Below, piece by piece: positions 8,498 through 17,764 of a DNA stretch of 64,000 nt. The stretch's first letter is position 1; each line of letters opens with the position of its first letter. The notes beneath the pieces are model-generated. The model made no database searches. It saw only the letters and a list, made by a program, of their open reading frames with translations, and was not told the origin of the DNA. Position numbers and translations under genes: made by a program. The stretch spans positions 1-64,000 of the forward strand of contig CALVYG010000001.1 in NCBI GenBank assembly GCA_944372095.1. The letters are read 5' to 3'. This stretch comes from an uncultured Clostridia bacterium. GTDB taxonomy: Bacteria; Bacillota; Clostridia; Christensenellales; DTU072.

Positions 8498-8525
8498 ATT
8501 ATATTGTAAAAGTACTTTTTGTCAA
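8498..8525 (-). promoter_or_regulatory. Promoter of the metallophosphoesterase gene
   Basis: Minus strand TTGACA (8520-8525), 16 bp, TATAAT (8498-8503). The -35 overlaps the stop region of the CDF transporter gene. Confidence 0.75.
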
Positions 8526-9412
8526 GACGCAATTTCTCTGTTTTCCCCGCTTTTTTCCTCTGAAATTATAAAATCGATTTCCGCTCCCGTTTCTTCTTTT
8601 ATTTTCCTTTTAATTGTCTCTGCCGTTTCTTTTTTCTTCTCTTCTCCCGTACCGTCTTTATATACGATTTCGACCGTCCCGTGACATGCGCGGTACCCGT
8701 AATCGTGCAGGTTCATACGTTTTATCGCAGTTACTTCCGGAATTTCTTTACATATCCCGATAACCGCTTCTCTCTCTTCTTTGCAGCCTGCCGCACCCGT
8801 AAGTGTCCCCAGATTATCGGCTATCATCTTTACCGCGCAGACTGTCACAACGCAGCTTATTATAATACCGAATATCGAATCCACGGCATAATTTATCTGT
8901 GACGACAGCGTAAAAGACACCACCGTTGCAGAAGTGATGCCTACGTCCAGAAAACTGTCCACCGAAATCGCCCCGAGCGCTTTCGATTTCAATTTTTTTC
9001 CGTATGTTCTGTAAATTACAGCCATTCCGAGTTTTACCGGTATCCCGATTGAAATAAGAATACAACTTTCCAATCCGAACCAGACCGGTTCCGGCATAAA
9101 TATACGGCTGATAGAATCGAAAAAAAACAACACACCCATTACTGCCGCTGCCACGCTTACGGCAAATCCCGCCACGTATTCGCTCCTGCCCTTTCCGTAA
9201 GGGTATTTTTCGCTTTTAGGCATTGCGCATAACAGAAACGCCGTTACGGTTATCAACCCCGTTGCCGTATCGAAAAATCCGTTCATCGAGTCGAGCATTA
9301 TGCAAAGACTGTTTGTTCTTATTCCGACAAACAGCTTTATAAATGCAAGGACGGCATTTATCACTACTCCTCCTGCCGTAAGTAAAAGCGCGGTTTTCGT
9401 TCTTGCGGTCAT
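8522..9412 (-). CDS. Cation diffusion facilitator (CDF) family transporter
   Basis: 296 residues with about six membrane helices and a cytoplasmic C-terminal domain (residues about 205-290) of the CDF ferredoxin-like fold. The helix 2 motif appears as MLDSMNGFFD and the helix 5 motif as SVDSFLD, matching the paired Asp/His metal sites in degenerate form. Family members export Zn, Mn, Fe or Cd by proton exchange; the metal cannot be read here. An 18-nt gap from the EFR1 gene upstream, with GGAGG before the ATG, places it in the SDR-EFR1-CDF operon. Confidence 0.88.
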   Translation of the reverse strand: MTARTKTALLLTAGGVVINAVLAFIKLFVGIRTNSLCIMLDSMNGFFDTATGLITVTAFLLCAMPKSEKYPYGKGRSEYVAGFAVSVAAAVMGVLFFFDSISRIFMPEPVWFGLESCILISIGIPVKLGMAVIYRTYGKKLKSKALGAISVDSFLDVGITSATVVSFTLSSQINYAVDSIFGIIISCVVTVCAVKMIADNLGTLTGAAGCKEEREAVIGICKEIPEVTAIKRMNLHDYGYRACHGTVEIVYKDGTGEEKKKETAETIKRKIKEETGAEIDFIISEEKSGENREIAS

Positions 9413-9430
9413 AGTTTTATCCTCCGACCG

Positions 9431-10282
9431 CTATTTTACCATATCCTCCGCTTTTTGAAAATACTTTAAGTAAGTTTTCCCGAGGTATCTGCACACTTCA
9501 TCGTCCGTTGCGGGTTTATGCCCGAAATCGTATTTTCCGTTCACTCTCCAACAATTCAATACTCCCGTCCTTACGGCGTCTTTCGGACACGTAAACGCAC
9601 ATCCCATACAGCCTACGCAGTTCTTTCCGAATACGGGCTTTCCGTCTTTAAGATATATGTTTGCCTGCGGACATACTTTTTCACACGCTCCGCACCCTAT
9701 ACATTTATCCGTGGCGTAAAAATTTCTGCCTATTATCGGCATTGCCGCGTGTTCTATCCTGAATACGTTTCCGAGAATTCTCTTTATCCCGTTGATTTCC
9801 GTCACATCGCCGTCTTTCCCTTCGATTATCTTTTTTACGTCTCTTTCGATATTTTTCCGCGCCGCCAGCCACATTCTCGCCGCCATTCCTTCGCTGTGCC
9901 TGAATATTATGTTATACGGCATTACATAGCGGTATGTTCCGCTCAATTTCCAGCCTTTTTCTTCAAGCATTTTCCCTGTTTTTACGAAAGCGCAGTCATT
10001 GAGCGTAAGCGGCTCGCCCGACGTTGCGACAAGATACGCTTTTCTCCCTTTCCCTTCCGGAATCTCTTTTACAAATTCCGTCACCGGCGTCGGCGCGTTG
10101 AACGCATGCACGGGATACCCTATCACTACCGCGTCGGTTCTTACCGCGTCGGGATATTTTTCTCCTTTTCTGAACCTCCAATACTCGGTTTCCGCTCCGC
10201 TTTTTTCAAGCTTTCCTCTTATTTCTCTGCATACTTTATCGGTGTTGCCCGAACCGCTGAAAACATAAAACGTATATTTCAT
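9431..10282 (-). CDS. EFR1-type flavodoxin/ferredoxin fusion
   Basis: 283 residues. The ATG at 10282 is preferred because GGGAGGTGG precedes it at the right distance; it lies 1 nt after the stop of the upstream SDR, so translation is likely coupled. The N-terminal flavodoxin fold has the FMN phosphate loop FSGSGNTDK and YPVHAFNAP. The C-terminal half carries two 4Fe-4S motifs, CIGCGACEKVCP and CVGCMGCAFTCP. Such proteins are cytoplasmic electron carriers in anaerobes; the partner is not known. Co-transcription with an SDR suggests electron delivery to or from a dehydrogenase step (inference). Confidence 0.88.
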   Translation of the reverse strand: MKYTFYVFSGSGNTDKVCREIRGKLEKSGAETEYWRFRKGEKYPDAVRTDAVVIGYPVHAFNAPTPVTEFVKEIPEGKGRKAYLVATSGEPLTLNDCAFVKTGKMLEEKGWKLSGTYRYVMPYNIIFRHSEGMAARMWLAARKNIERDVKKIIEGKDGDVTEINGIKRILGNVFRIEHAAMPIIGRNFYATDKCIGCGACEKVCPQANIYLKDGKPVFGKNCVGCMGCAFTCPKDAVRTGVLNCWRVNGKYDFGHKPATDDEVCRYLGKTYLKYFQKAEDMVK

Positions 10283-10283
10283 T

Positions 10284-11858
10284 TTAAGCCACCTCCCTTG
10301 TTTCTTCACATTGCGGTATTCCTTTTTCGTCATAGTAGTAATTCATATTTTCGTCTTTTTCGTGCGTATCGTACCAAATCTGCGCTATAAACGGTGAAAA
10401 TTTTGCCTGTCTGTCGTAATCCCATTTACCTTCGCATTCCTCGCACCAATGCCCGCCTTTAAGTACCGTATACGGCGTCGCGCGAAATCTGTGTCCGTCG
10501 TGACATTCCCATTCGAGTTTCGTATATACGTCTCCTTTTACCATTGTCTCCGACAAACACTTCCCTCCTCTGAACTCCGCTGCCTTTTTCATATCCTCTA
10601 TATCCCATTCGCTCATAGGTTTGCTTTCGTCGTAGCCGTGGTCAAGCAACGTTTCCTTTATATTTATTAAACCGTCTTTCTTTTCGCCGTATCCCTTCTG
10701 TTTTGCCTCGATATATTCTGTTTCCCAGTTGCGCTTATCTTCTAATCCTTCTTTCCCGAAATAAGCGAAAACTTTCCCGTTTAATCCTCTTTTTCTCCAT
10801 TCGTTCGGCGCGTTTTCGTCTTTCAGAAGCGGACGGAATACTATTTCTTTTATTACTTCTGCCGGAATTATTTTTGCCAGTCCGTATAGAGGATGACGTT
10901 TTTTTATCTCTTTCCAATATTTTTCCGTCGTATCTCTTTCGTATCCGAACATTTCTTCAAGCTCGTCGTCACAGAACCACATTCCGTGAAAATTACGCGT
11001 TGCGTGCCAGGACGGTTCAAGATATTTTTCGGGCGTTCCTCCTATAATCGAGAATCCTTCTTCAAAAGTTTCGTAACCCGTAATCCTGTTTTTACTTCCT
11101 CCGCAGATATTGAAAACTCTTCTTGCGAATTTCTCCGTTTCTCCGTTTGCCACCGCTTCCGCTATCTTTTTTATAAGGTATCCGCTGTCTCTTGCGCTCA
11201 CCCATTCGAGCGGCGCATTGAACGGCGTATGAAACATAAGCCCGTCTTTTATATTGTTTTTCAGCATATTCGGATGCAGCATTGCAGTCTGCCTTAATAT
11301 GCACCACGATTCAAGCCCCGATTCCATTACGTATCTTTCCGCTATGCATTTATGCCTTGCATAGTTGTCGTACGGCGACGGTATTAGCGGGTCTCCCACT
11401 CTTCCGTAGGGATGTTTCATATCCCTGTTTCCGTACACCGCTACGCTCGATATATGCACGAACACCGCTTGCTTTTCCATTCCTTTTATCGCGTCCGTCA
11501 TATTCTTTGCTCCTTTTACGTTGCACGCAAAACTTTCTTCTTCGTTATGGTCGGATTTCGGCGGTATTACCGCTGCCATATTCACTACAAGCTCCGTTCC
11601 TTCCGTGAGCTTTTCGCACAACTTTTTTTCAGCTATATCTCCTCTCATTATTTCTATACGCGAACCGTATTTCTTTTTTAATTTTCTCGCATACACCGTA
11701 TTTCTCGGTTTTTCGGTAAGAAGTATTTTTACTTTTTTCACGCTTTCCGATTCAAGCGTCTGACGAAGCGCTTCTTTTCCCATATTTCCGCTTGTTCCGG
11801 TCATTGCTATAATTATCCCATGCTCGTTTATTCTTTTATTTGAGTTTTCGAGTTTCAT
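10284..11858 (-). CDS. Extended SDR (NAD-dependent epimerase/dehydratase) with zinc-binding tail
   Basis: 524 residues from the second ATG, which sits 7 nt from GGGAGG; the first ATG (11864) is too close to it. The Rossmann domain has TGTSGNMG for the cofactor and an active-site SSVAVYG ... YARHK (Tyr/Lys), as in nucleoside-sugar epimerases. Past residue about 330 the protein continues for roughly 190 residues. That part ends in a treble-clef-like module (WECHDGHRFRATPYTVLKGG followed by HWCEECE), as in DUF4379-type zinc domains. This fusion is unusual. It heads the operon with EFR1 and CDF genes. The substrate is unknown. Confidence 0.8.
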   Translation of the reverse strand: MKLENSNKRINEHGIIIAMTGTSGNMGKEALRQTLESESVKKVKILLTEKPRNTVYARKLKKKYGSRIEIMRGDIAEKKLCEKLTEGTELVVNMAAVIPPKSDHNEEESFACNVKGAKNMTDAIKGMEKQAVFVHISSVAVYGNRDMKHPYGRVGDPLIPSPYDNYARHKCIAERYVMESGLESWCILRQTAMLHPNMLKNNIKDGLMFHTPFNAPLEWVSARDSGYLIKKIAEAVANGETEKFARRVFNICGGSKNRITGYETFEEGFSIIGGTPEKYLEPSWHATRNFHGMWFCDDELEEMFGYERDTTEKYWKEIKKRHPLYGLAKIIPAEVIKEIVFRPLLKDENAPNEWRKRGLNGKVFAYFGKEGLEDKRNWETEYIEAKQKGYGEKKDGLINIKETLLDHGYDESKPMSEWDIEDMKKAAEFRGGKCLSETMVKGDVYTKLEWECHDGHRFRATPYTVLKGGHWCEECEGKWDYDRQAKFSPFIAQIWYDTHEKDENMNYYYDEKGIPQCEETREVA

Positions 11859-11922
11859 TTTCATGCCTCCCTTTCTTTCTTCGCTTTAATCTTATCAACC
11901 CTTATTTACGCTTTCCCGATTT

Positions 11923-11944
11923 TTTTCTTACAATTTTCTTACAA
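11923..11944. repeat. Perfect tandem 11-bp repeat, possible response-regulator site
   Basis: TTTTCTTACAA is repeated twice without a gap. A direct repeat with an 11-bp period puts two identical half-sites on one helix face, the pattern bound by OmpR/PhoB-family dimers. It lies between the divergent SDR operon and the symporter gene, about 70 bp upstream of the symporter -35. Confidence 0.55.
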
Positions 11945-12013
11945 AAATTCCGTCATTTCTTTTTTCCGCGTTTTTCGGATTTTTATTTGTATATGCTATA
12001 TTTCAAAGCGCTA

Positions 12014-12042
12014 TTGACTTACTCTTTTTCAACTTATATAAT
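12014..12042 (+). promoter_or_regulatory. Promoter of the GPH symporter gene
   Basis: TTGACT (12014-12019), 17 bp, TATAAT (12037-12042), followed by a leader of about 67 nt to the ATG. Confidence 0.78.
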
Positions 12043-12115
12043 TAAATAAATCAACCGCATACAAATAAAACTCAATGTCTTATATGCGATAACATAAATT
12101 TTCAACGGAGAACAA

Positions 12116-13882
12116 ATGACTGCTCAGACTTCTGCCGTTCCGATTAAGTCAACGGAACCGAATAAGCTTTATAACAAACGTAATTTCTGGTGCTTTTCTC
12201 TCGGCACTTTCGGAAGAGATTTCGCTTACAACCTTTTTGTAAACAATCTTCTTACGTTCATACTTTTTACCAAAACGCTGACCGACCTGCAATTTTCGTT
12301 CGTAAGCGTAATAATAATCGTCGCAAGAATTTTCGACGCATTCAACGACCCGATAATGGGGGGCATAGTGGAAAATACCCGTACGCGGTTCGGTAAGTTC
12401 CGTCCGTGGATTCTCATAGGCGGCGTGTCTACCTGTCTGATTATAGTTTTACTGTTTTCGGTTCCCGTGGACAACTGGGCGTTCATCGGGTTCCTTGCCG
12501 TTATGTATCTTACTTTCAGTATTACTTTCACGATGAACGACATATCGTACTGGGCGCTTCTTCCGCATCTGGCGAGAGGTACCCACGAAAGAAACAAACT
12601 TTCTTCTGTCACCCAGCTCGTCGTATCCGCCGGCGGCGGTCTTGCCATGATAAGCATTCCGGCTCTTACCACGACTTACTCGCGTTTTTTAGGCGGCAGC
12701 GCGCGCAGCGCTTATATGTGGATTTCCTTTATCTGCGCCGCTCTCTTTATAGCTTCCACTCTTCTCACTTTCTTCGGGGTTAAAGACCATACCGAGGTTA
12801 CAAAGAAAAACCGCTCGGATAAAACTTCTGTCAGCGACGATAAACTGTCTATCAAAGATATGTTCCGCGTTCTTAAAAACAACGACCAACTCCTTATCGC
12901 CGCCGTCATAATGATAATCTATACCGTCGGAACAAGCGTCGTTACTTCCGCTCTTATCACGACCTATATTTATTTTGCTTTCGGTTACGACGGACTTCTT
13001 ACCACCGTATTTTCGGCAATCGGCGGTATTATGACGGTTATATTTACCGCCGTATTCCCCGCTTTGATGAAAAAATTCGGCAGAACAAAACTCATTACCG
13101 CCGGCGGTCTATGCATAATCGGAGGATATGCCGTCGTTATGCTTATCGGTCTCGCCGTACCTGACGGCGAAGCTCTTTTTACCGTTCTCGGAATGAAATT
13201 CAACCTCAGATTCCTTCTTATGATGCTGCCGTACGGAATTGCTTGCCTCGGACAAAGCTGCTATTACAATATGATGTTTCTCAATATCTCCAACACAGTC
13301 GAATATAACGAATGGAAAACGGGTAAACGCGAAGAAAGTCTTATATTCTCGTTGCGTCCTTTCACCGCAAAACTCTCTTCCGCACTGCAACAGCTTCTCG
13401 TTACAATCGTCTATATCGCAATAGGCGTCATCGGCATAACCAACGGTATAAGCGACCTTGACAAGCAGGCAAGCCAGGGATTGATTTCCAACGAAGAAAT
13501 GCTTGCATCCGTAAACAGCCTTCTTAAAAGCGTCCCCGAAAGCAAAGTCAACGCGTTGCTTTGCTGTATGTGCATAATCCCCATCGTATTTATGCTCGGC
13601 GCTATGTTCCTTTACAAAAAGAAATTTATTCTCGACGACGCAACATACGAAAAAATCAAACTTGAAATTGCCGCACGCAAATCGGAAATTGCCGACGAAC
13701 CCGAACCTGAAAATTCTCTTCCCGAAAATGAATTTCCTCACATACGGGAAACATATCTTTCCCCCGTCGCCGCAACCGAAGACGACGAAACGGTTTTTGA
13801 ATTCACTTCGCAATCGGACGACGGCGGAACGGTTTCGGCGGATTCGGACGATGATAAAAAGAATTTATCCGATGCGCTTTAA
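12116..13882 (+). CDS. GPH-family (MFS) glycoside/cation symporter
   Basis: 588 residues with about twelve membrane helices. The early sequence RIFDAFNDPIMGGIVENTRT and the following GKFRPWILIG match the signature of the glycoside-pentoside-hexuronide:cation symporters, which import sugars with Na+ or H+. The C-terminal 80 residues form an acidic, low-complexity cytoplasmic tail that typical members lack. An ACGGAG ribosome site precedes the ATG. It stands alone behind its own promoter; no sugar-degrading enzyme is adjacent, so the substrate stays open. Confidence 0.87.
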   Translation: MTAQTSAVPIKSTEPNKLYNKRNFWCFSLGTFGRDFAYNLFVNNLLTFILFTKTLTDLQFSFVSVIIIVARIFDAFNDPIMGGIVENTRTRFGKFRPWILIGGVSTCLIIVLLFSVPVDNWAFIGFLAVMYLTFSITFTMNDISYWALLPHLARGTHERNKLSSVTQLVVSAGGGLAMISIPALTTTYSRFLGGSARSAYMWISFICAALFIASTLLTFFGVKDHTEVTKKNRSDKTSVSDDKLSIKDMFRVLKNNDQLLIAAVIMIIYTVGTSVVTSALITTYIYFAFGYDGLLTTVFSAIGGIMTVIFTAVFPALMKKFGRTKLITAGGLCIIGGYAVVMLIGLAVPDGEALFTVLGMKFNLRFLLMMLPYGIACLGQSCYYNMMFLNISNTVEYNEWKTGKREESLIFSLRPFTAKLSSALQQLLVTIVYIAIGVIGITNGISDLDKQASQGLISNEEMLASVNSLLKSVPESKVNALLCCMCIIPIVFMLGAMFLYKKKFILDDATYEKIKLEIAARKSEIADEPEPENSLPENEFPHIRETYLSPVAATEDDETVFEFTSQSDDGGTVSADSDDDKKNLSDAL

Positions 13883-14050
13883 TCCTTTTCTTCGTATTCC
13901 CTATCTTATTCCGGCAACAATTCGTTTCCCGTTTTTACCTATATAAAGGTTTCCGATAACGCTTTTACGGTTGCCCTTTTATTAAATTTTCATAATTGCG
14001 TATTGAAATACCGCCGTAGCTTTATCTATTCATAAAATTTTGCGCGCGCA

Positions 14051-14079
14051 TTGACAAAACGTAAAAATAGTTATATATT
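14051..14079 (+). promoter_or_regulatory. Promoter giving an apparently leaderless mRNA
   Basis: TTGACA (14051-14056), 17 bp, TATATT (14074-14079). The ATG of the downstream lipoprotein starts 7 nt after the -10, where transcription would normally begin. No ribosome site precedes it. Confidence 0.68.
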
Positions 14080-14086
14080 ATTAAAT

Positions 14087-17000
14087 ATGAGAACGGCAAA
14101 AGGTAAAAAAAGAATTTTTCTCACGGCATTCATCGCAGCCGCGGTTGCGGTTGCGGCTTTGTTTTTATTCAGCGCATGCGAGGACGGAACTTTTAACGAT
14201 AAGTCTTATATAGACGAAGATTATATCGAAGTCGAATCTTTACGCATTAACAACGGAAGCGCTGACGTCAGAATGTCCTCTAACGGCGACCCGAGTTTGT
14301 ATCAGCTGGACATTAAAACCGTTCCCTCCAACGCTACTAATAAAAAACTTTCTTATTATATCCCTTCCGATTACCATCAGTACGTTACCGTTTCCGAGTC
14401 GGGACTTTTGACGGCACATAAGGTATCGGACGGAATTACGATACCCGTCACCGTAAAAAGCACAACCAATCCGAAAGCCTCTCTCACCGTTTCGGTAATT
14501 GTGGAAGACGTGTCGGTTACGGGTATAAAATTCGCTCAGGAAAAAATTTCTCTTCTCTATAACGGAACAAGCGGACAGATAGACGTCATTTTCGTTCCGT
14601 CGCACGCAATAGACGGCAGAAGCGCAATATTCACTTCCCTTAACGAAAATATCTGTACGGTAAACAATTCGGGAACGGTAACCCCCGTAGGTGTCGGCAA
14701 CGCAACGGTAAAAGTTACCTGCTCGACAAGAACCGGCAAAGTCGTCGAAAATTTCATTTCCGTCATAGTGTCGTACGCAACCGGACAATACCAGCTCGAC
14801 GTATCGGGCTCTCCGAACTTCAATCAGGTTATAGGAAACTATTCTCCGATAGATTTCACTTTGCTTATTCTCGGAGAAAACGTTGACCCCGAACCCGACA
14901 TAGCCTGGTATGTAGATACCGAACGCGTAGCGGAAAATCAGGACAGGATTCAATATACCCATATCCCGAGCGCGACAACTCAGATTACTTATTACGTCTA
15001 CGCTTACGTTACGCCTTATCAAGGCGCTACCGTAACCTTGCGCAGCGACCCCATAACCGTTTACCGCGCGTTTAACGGATTTACTCTTACCTACGATAAT
15101 CTTTCTTCCGTATATACTCCTTACAGATACGGAGATACCGTGACGTTCGACCTCAGCGCGGGCGATTCTTCCGCGACAATCACAGAGTACTCCTGGGAAC
15201 TCTCGGAAGTCGCCAATCCCAAAAGCGCAACCGTCGTCGCAACCACTTATCCGTCTGACAGAAACCTCACAAGACGCATTAACGTTGCGGGTGATTATTC
15301 TCTCACCGCAAAAGGTCTTGACTCTTTCGGAAACCTCGTAAATCAAACAATGTTTACATTCTCTTCCGAAAAATTCGTCGAAGGCGATACGCTTATCGTC
15401 AGACCAGCCGTTCTCGAATACGGACTTCCTCCCGACAGCTATCACTGGTATATCGTCGAATGCGACGAAGAAGGTAATTATAACCCCGATACGAAAACTC
15501 TTTATTCGGATACCCCTTCGGACGAAGCTCTTTACTATCCGCTTTCCGAAGGAACTTTCCGTTTTCTCGTCACAGCGTCCATTAACGGCGTAGCCGCTAC
15601 CGTCCAATCCGACGGGAAAGACGTTCCCTATCAATTCGTCAGCGATATTATCCGCGTTTATTCCCCGGATTCGGTCGATAACGCTTATGCGGACGACCTG
15701 ATTGACATTTCCAATCCCGCACACGACCGTTTTTCGGTAGACTACTATTCTTCGATAGAAACCGTTTCCATCGAAGGTATAGGCAGAGAAAACCCGTATC
15801 AGGTTTACATTAAATGGAACAATGTAGACGCCAATCCGTCCTATATCGTTGAACTTACCTATTCCGACGGCACGGTAAGTATTATCGACAGCGCTGAACA
15901 GTCGGATAACCGTTTCGGCAGTAACTACGTTTACCTCTCGCAATCGGCGGCGACTCTTAACGATATTTTCTCCGTAAGAATAAAACAGAAAAAAGGACTG
16001 TTTTCCCGTACATATAACTACGGAATCGCAAACGACCGCGGAACCGGCGACGAAACTCATATCCTTACTTATCCGGAAAGTGTTTATACATATTTTTCCA
16101 CAATCGGTCTGAACAACGCCTCGCGTGAATATACCTTATCGGAAGCGGCTACTATGAACGCTCCCGCTCTTAACGCTTATATTTACGATATGGCGGATTT
16201 ACGCGACCTGGCAGCTTTTGTGCTTCTTTTCCGCCCTTCCGTCAATACTTATATCGAATATTCTTCCTCTATAATCGACAGTATTCTTTATGACTCGTAT
16301 TCTCTTGACATTTATATTCCGTTCACTCTTACAGACGCGGACAGAATTAAATACCCTTCTTTCCTTACCGATGAACAACTTGCCGCTTTCGGAAACTATT
16401 CCGACGTTGCGGAAATGATTTTCGGCGTTGTCAATTCTCTCGGATACGGATTTGATTTTCTTCTTTCCGTCGAAGACGCTTCACCCGGAATTAAAATAAC
16501 TTTCAATATTCCCGTAGGAACCGATACCGATTCCACTCTTAAAGCAACGGGTACGGAAGGATTAAAACCGACTTTATCTACGGCTTATACAATCAATAAG
16601 GCGGAAACCGTCGATTCGACTTATCTTCCCGTTGACTTCAAAGATTCGGTTACCGTGAGAAACTCCGACGAACTCGTTTACGCCGTTGAACAAGGCTATA
16701 AACCCGTTCCCTGGGGAAACGACACGCTTTCCAACCTCTACAAAATCATAAAAGACCTTGTCGTAAGGATAACCGAACCCGATTTTACCGATAAGCAAAA
16801 GATACTCGCTTTTTACGATTATCTCGCGCTTAACGTAACGATTGATTCTGAAATAGACGAAGTTAAAGAAGAAATAACTTCCGAATATGAGCTTTACCTT
16901 TACAAAGCGTACCGTCTCGAAGGCGTATTCACCGGAAATAAAACCGCGGTAGACGCAGGTATCGCAAAAGCGTTTACCGTAATGTGCGGTATAAGCGGAA

Positions 17001-17488
17001 TTCCCTGCTACACCGTCGTTGCCGACGTAAACGGACAGGAACGCACGCTTAATAAAGTTTTCTGTGAAAGTCAGTGGTTTATCGTCGATATTGCCGCAGG
17101 AATGCGCGTTATCAACGGTTATTCCGTTGTTTCTCACGATTTCTTTATGATAAGCGATTCCGATTATTCCGCTCTTATCGGAAACGGCAAAGTCGTTTTC
17201 TACGGCAATGCCCCGGTCGCAATCGGTTCGGCAAGCAAAAATACGGTTACGGTTTATTCCGAACAAGACTTATCGGATTTTCTCGCAACCGCGGTTTACA
17301 GACCTGCCGGGGTATACGGAATGGAATTGAACTTCGCAAAATCGGCGTTTGTCGACGAACAGGCCGTTAAGTCCGCTCTCTCTTCCGTTTCATTGCGGAA
17401 CCTCTCTGTCGCGAACGAAATTTCCGTTATTTCTTCCGACAGCACTTCTATAAGCGTTATTGTTCTTGTTACGGTTAAAGCGGAATAA
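14087..17488 (+). CDS. Large lipoprotein with Ig-like repeats and a transglutaminase-fold domain
   Basis: 1133 residues from the ATG, which gives a signal peptide ending in lipobox FSAC (Cys31). Residues about 45-240 look like two bacterial Ig-like (BIG2) modules (VTSVSESGLLTAHKVSDG-like pattern, then VTPVGVGNATVKV). More beta-rich modules follow to about 850. Residues about 890-1020 resemble a transglutaminase/cysteine-protease fold (KILAFYDYLALNVTID, AGIAKAF, GIPCYTVV, QWFIVDI). Where active members have GVCxGYA there is AVDAGIA (Asp956), and the HAWN histidine also seems missing, so the domain is probably non-catalytic (alignment by eye). It would be anchored outside the membrane. The feo genes follow after 54 nt. 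Confidence 0.8.
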   Translation: MRTAKGKKRIFLTAFIAAAVAVAALFLFSACEDGTFNDKSYIDEDYIEVESLRINNGSADVRMSSNGDPSLYQLDIKTVPSNATNKKLSYYIPSDYHQYVTVSESGLLTAHKVSDGITIPVTVKSTTNPKASLTVSVIVEDVSVTGIKFAQEKISLLYNGTSGQIDVIFVPSHAIDGRSAIFTSLNENICTVNNSGTVTPVGVGNATVKVTCSTRTGKVVENFISVIVSYATGQYQLDVSGSPNFNQVIGNYSPIDFTLLILGENVDPEPDIAWYVDTERVAENQDRIQYTHIPSATTQITYYVYAYVTPYQGATVTLRSDPITVYRAFNGFTLTYDNLSSVYTPYRYGDTVTFDLSAGDSSATITEYSWELSEVANPKSATVVATTYPSDRNLTRRINVAGDYSLTAKGLDSFGNLVNQTMFTFSSEKFVEGDTLIVRPAVLEYGLPPDSYHWYIVECDEEGNYNPDTKTLYSDTPSDEALYYPLSEGTFRFLVTASINGVAATVQSDGKDVPYQFVSDIIRVYSPDSVDNAYADDLIDISNPAHDRFSVDYYSSIETVSIEGIGRENPYQVYIKWNNVDANPSYIVELTYSDGTVSIIDSAEQSDNRFGSNYVYLSQSAATLNDIFSVRIKQKKGLFSRTYNYGIANDRGTGDETHILTYPESVYTYFSTIGLNNASREYTLSEAATMNAPALNAYIYDMADLRDLAAFVLLFRPSVNTYIEYSSSIIDSILYDSYSLDIYIPFTLTDADRIKYPSFLTDEQLAAFGNYSDVAEMIFGVVNSLGYGFDFLLSVEDASPGIKITFNIPVGTDTDSTLKATGTEGLKPTLSTAYTINKAETVDSTYLPVDFKDSVTVRNSDELVYAVEQGYKPVPWGNDTLSNLYKIIKDLVVRITEPDFTDKQKILAFYDYLALNVTIDSEIDEVKEEITSEYELYLYKAYRLEGVFTGNKTAVDAGIAKAFTVMCGISGIPCYTVVADVNGQERTLNKVFCESQWFIVDIAAGMRVINGYSVVSHDFFMISDSDYSALIGNGKVVFYGNAPVAIGSASKNTVTVYSEQDLSDFLATAVYRPAGVYGMELNFAKSAFVDEQAVKSALSSVSLRNLSVANEISVISSDSTSISVIVLVTVKAE

Positions 17489-17542
17489 AATTTACAAAAG
17501 AAATGCGGTATTTATACCGATATTACGGAGGAACTTTCAAGA

Positions 17543-17764
17543 TTGACTCTTAACGAACTGAAAGCGGGACAATCTGCTACAATCACAAAAGTAGGCGGCA
17601 GCGGCGAATTGCGTTGCCGTTTGTTGGATATGGGACTTATCCCTAAAACAAAGGTTAAAATCGTTAAATTCGCGCCGATGGGCGACCCTATGGAACTTTT
17701 CATCCGCGGGTACGAACTTACCATTCGCCTTGATGACGCCAAACTTATCGAGGTGGAATTATGA
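17543..17764 (+). CDS. feoA: FeoA, ferrous iron transport accessory protein
   Basis: 73 residues of the SH3-like FeoA domain (MTLNELKAGQSATITKVGG, then LLDMGLIPKTKVKIV). The start is TTG, supported by GGAGG 11 nt upstream and by family length. Its stop overlaps the feoB start (ATGA). The 54 bp upstream holds a small hairpin (CGGTAT/ATACCG, 17505-17518) just before the ribosome site, but I see no clear promoter and no Fur-like box. Transcription may read through from the lipoprotein gene. Confidence 0.95.
   Translation: MTLNELKAGQSATITKVGGSGELRCRLLDMGLIPKTKVKIVKFAPMGDPMELFIRGYELTIRLDDAKLIEVEL

Noticed and set aside
12070-12100. GATAACATAA element before the symporter, similar to the palindrome at 25722-25743
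   Set aside because: Only one half-site matches, and the other half (TTATATGC) differs, so a shared operator is not supported.
14240-16060. 606-codon minus-strand frame
   Set aside because: It is antisense to the Ig-like lipoprotein gene, is rich in Arg, Val and Tyr from reverse-read codons and has no start signals.
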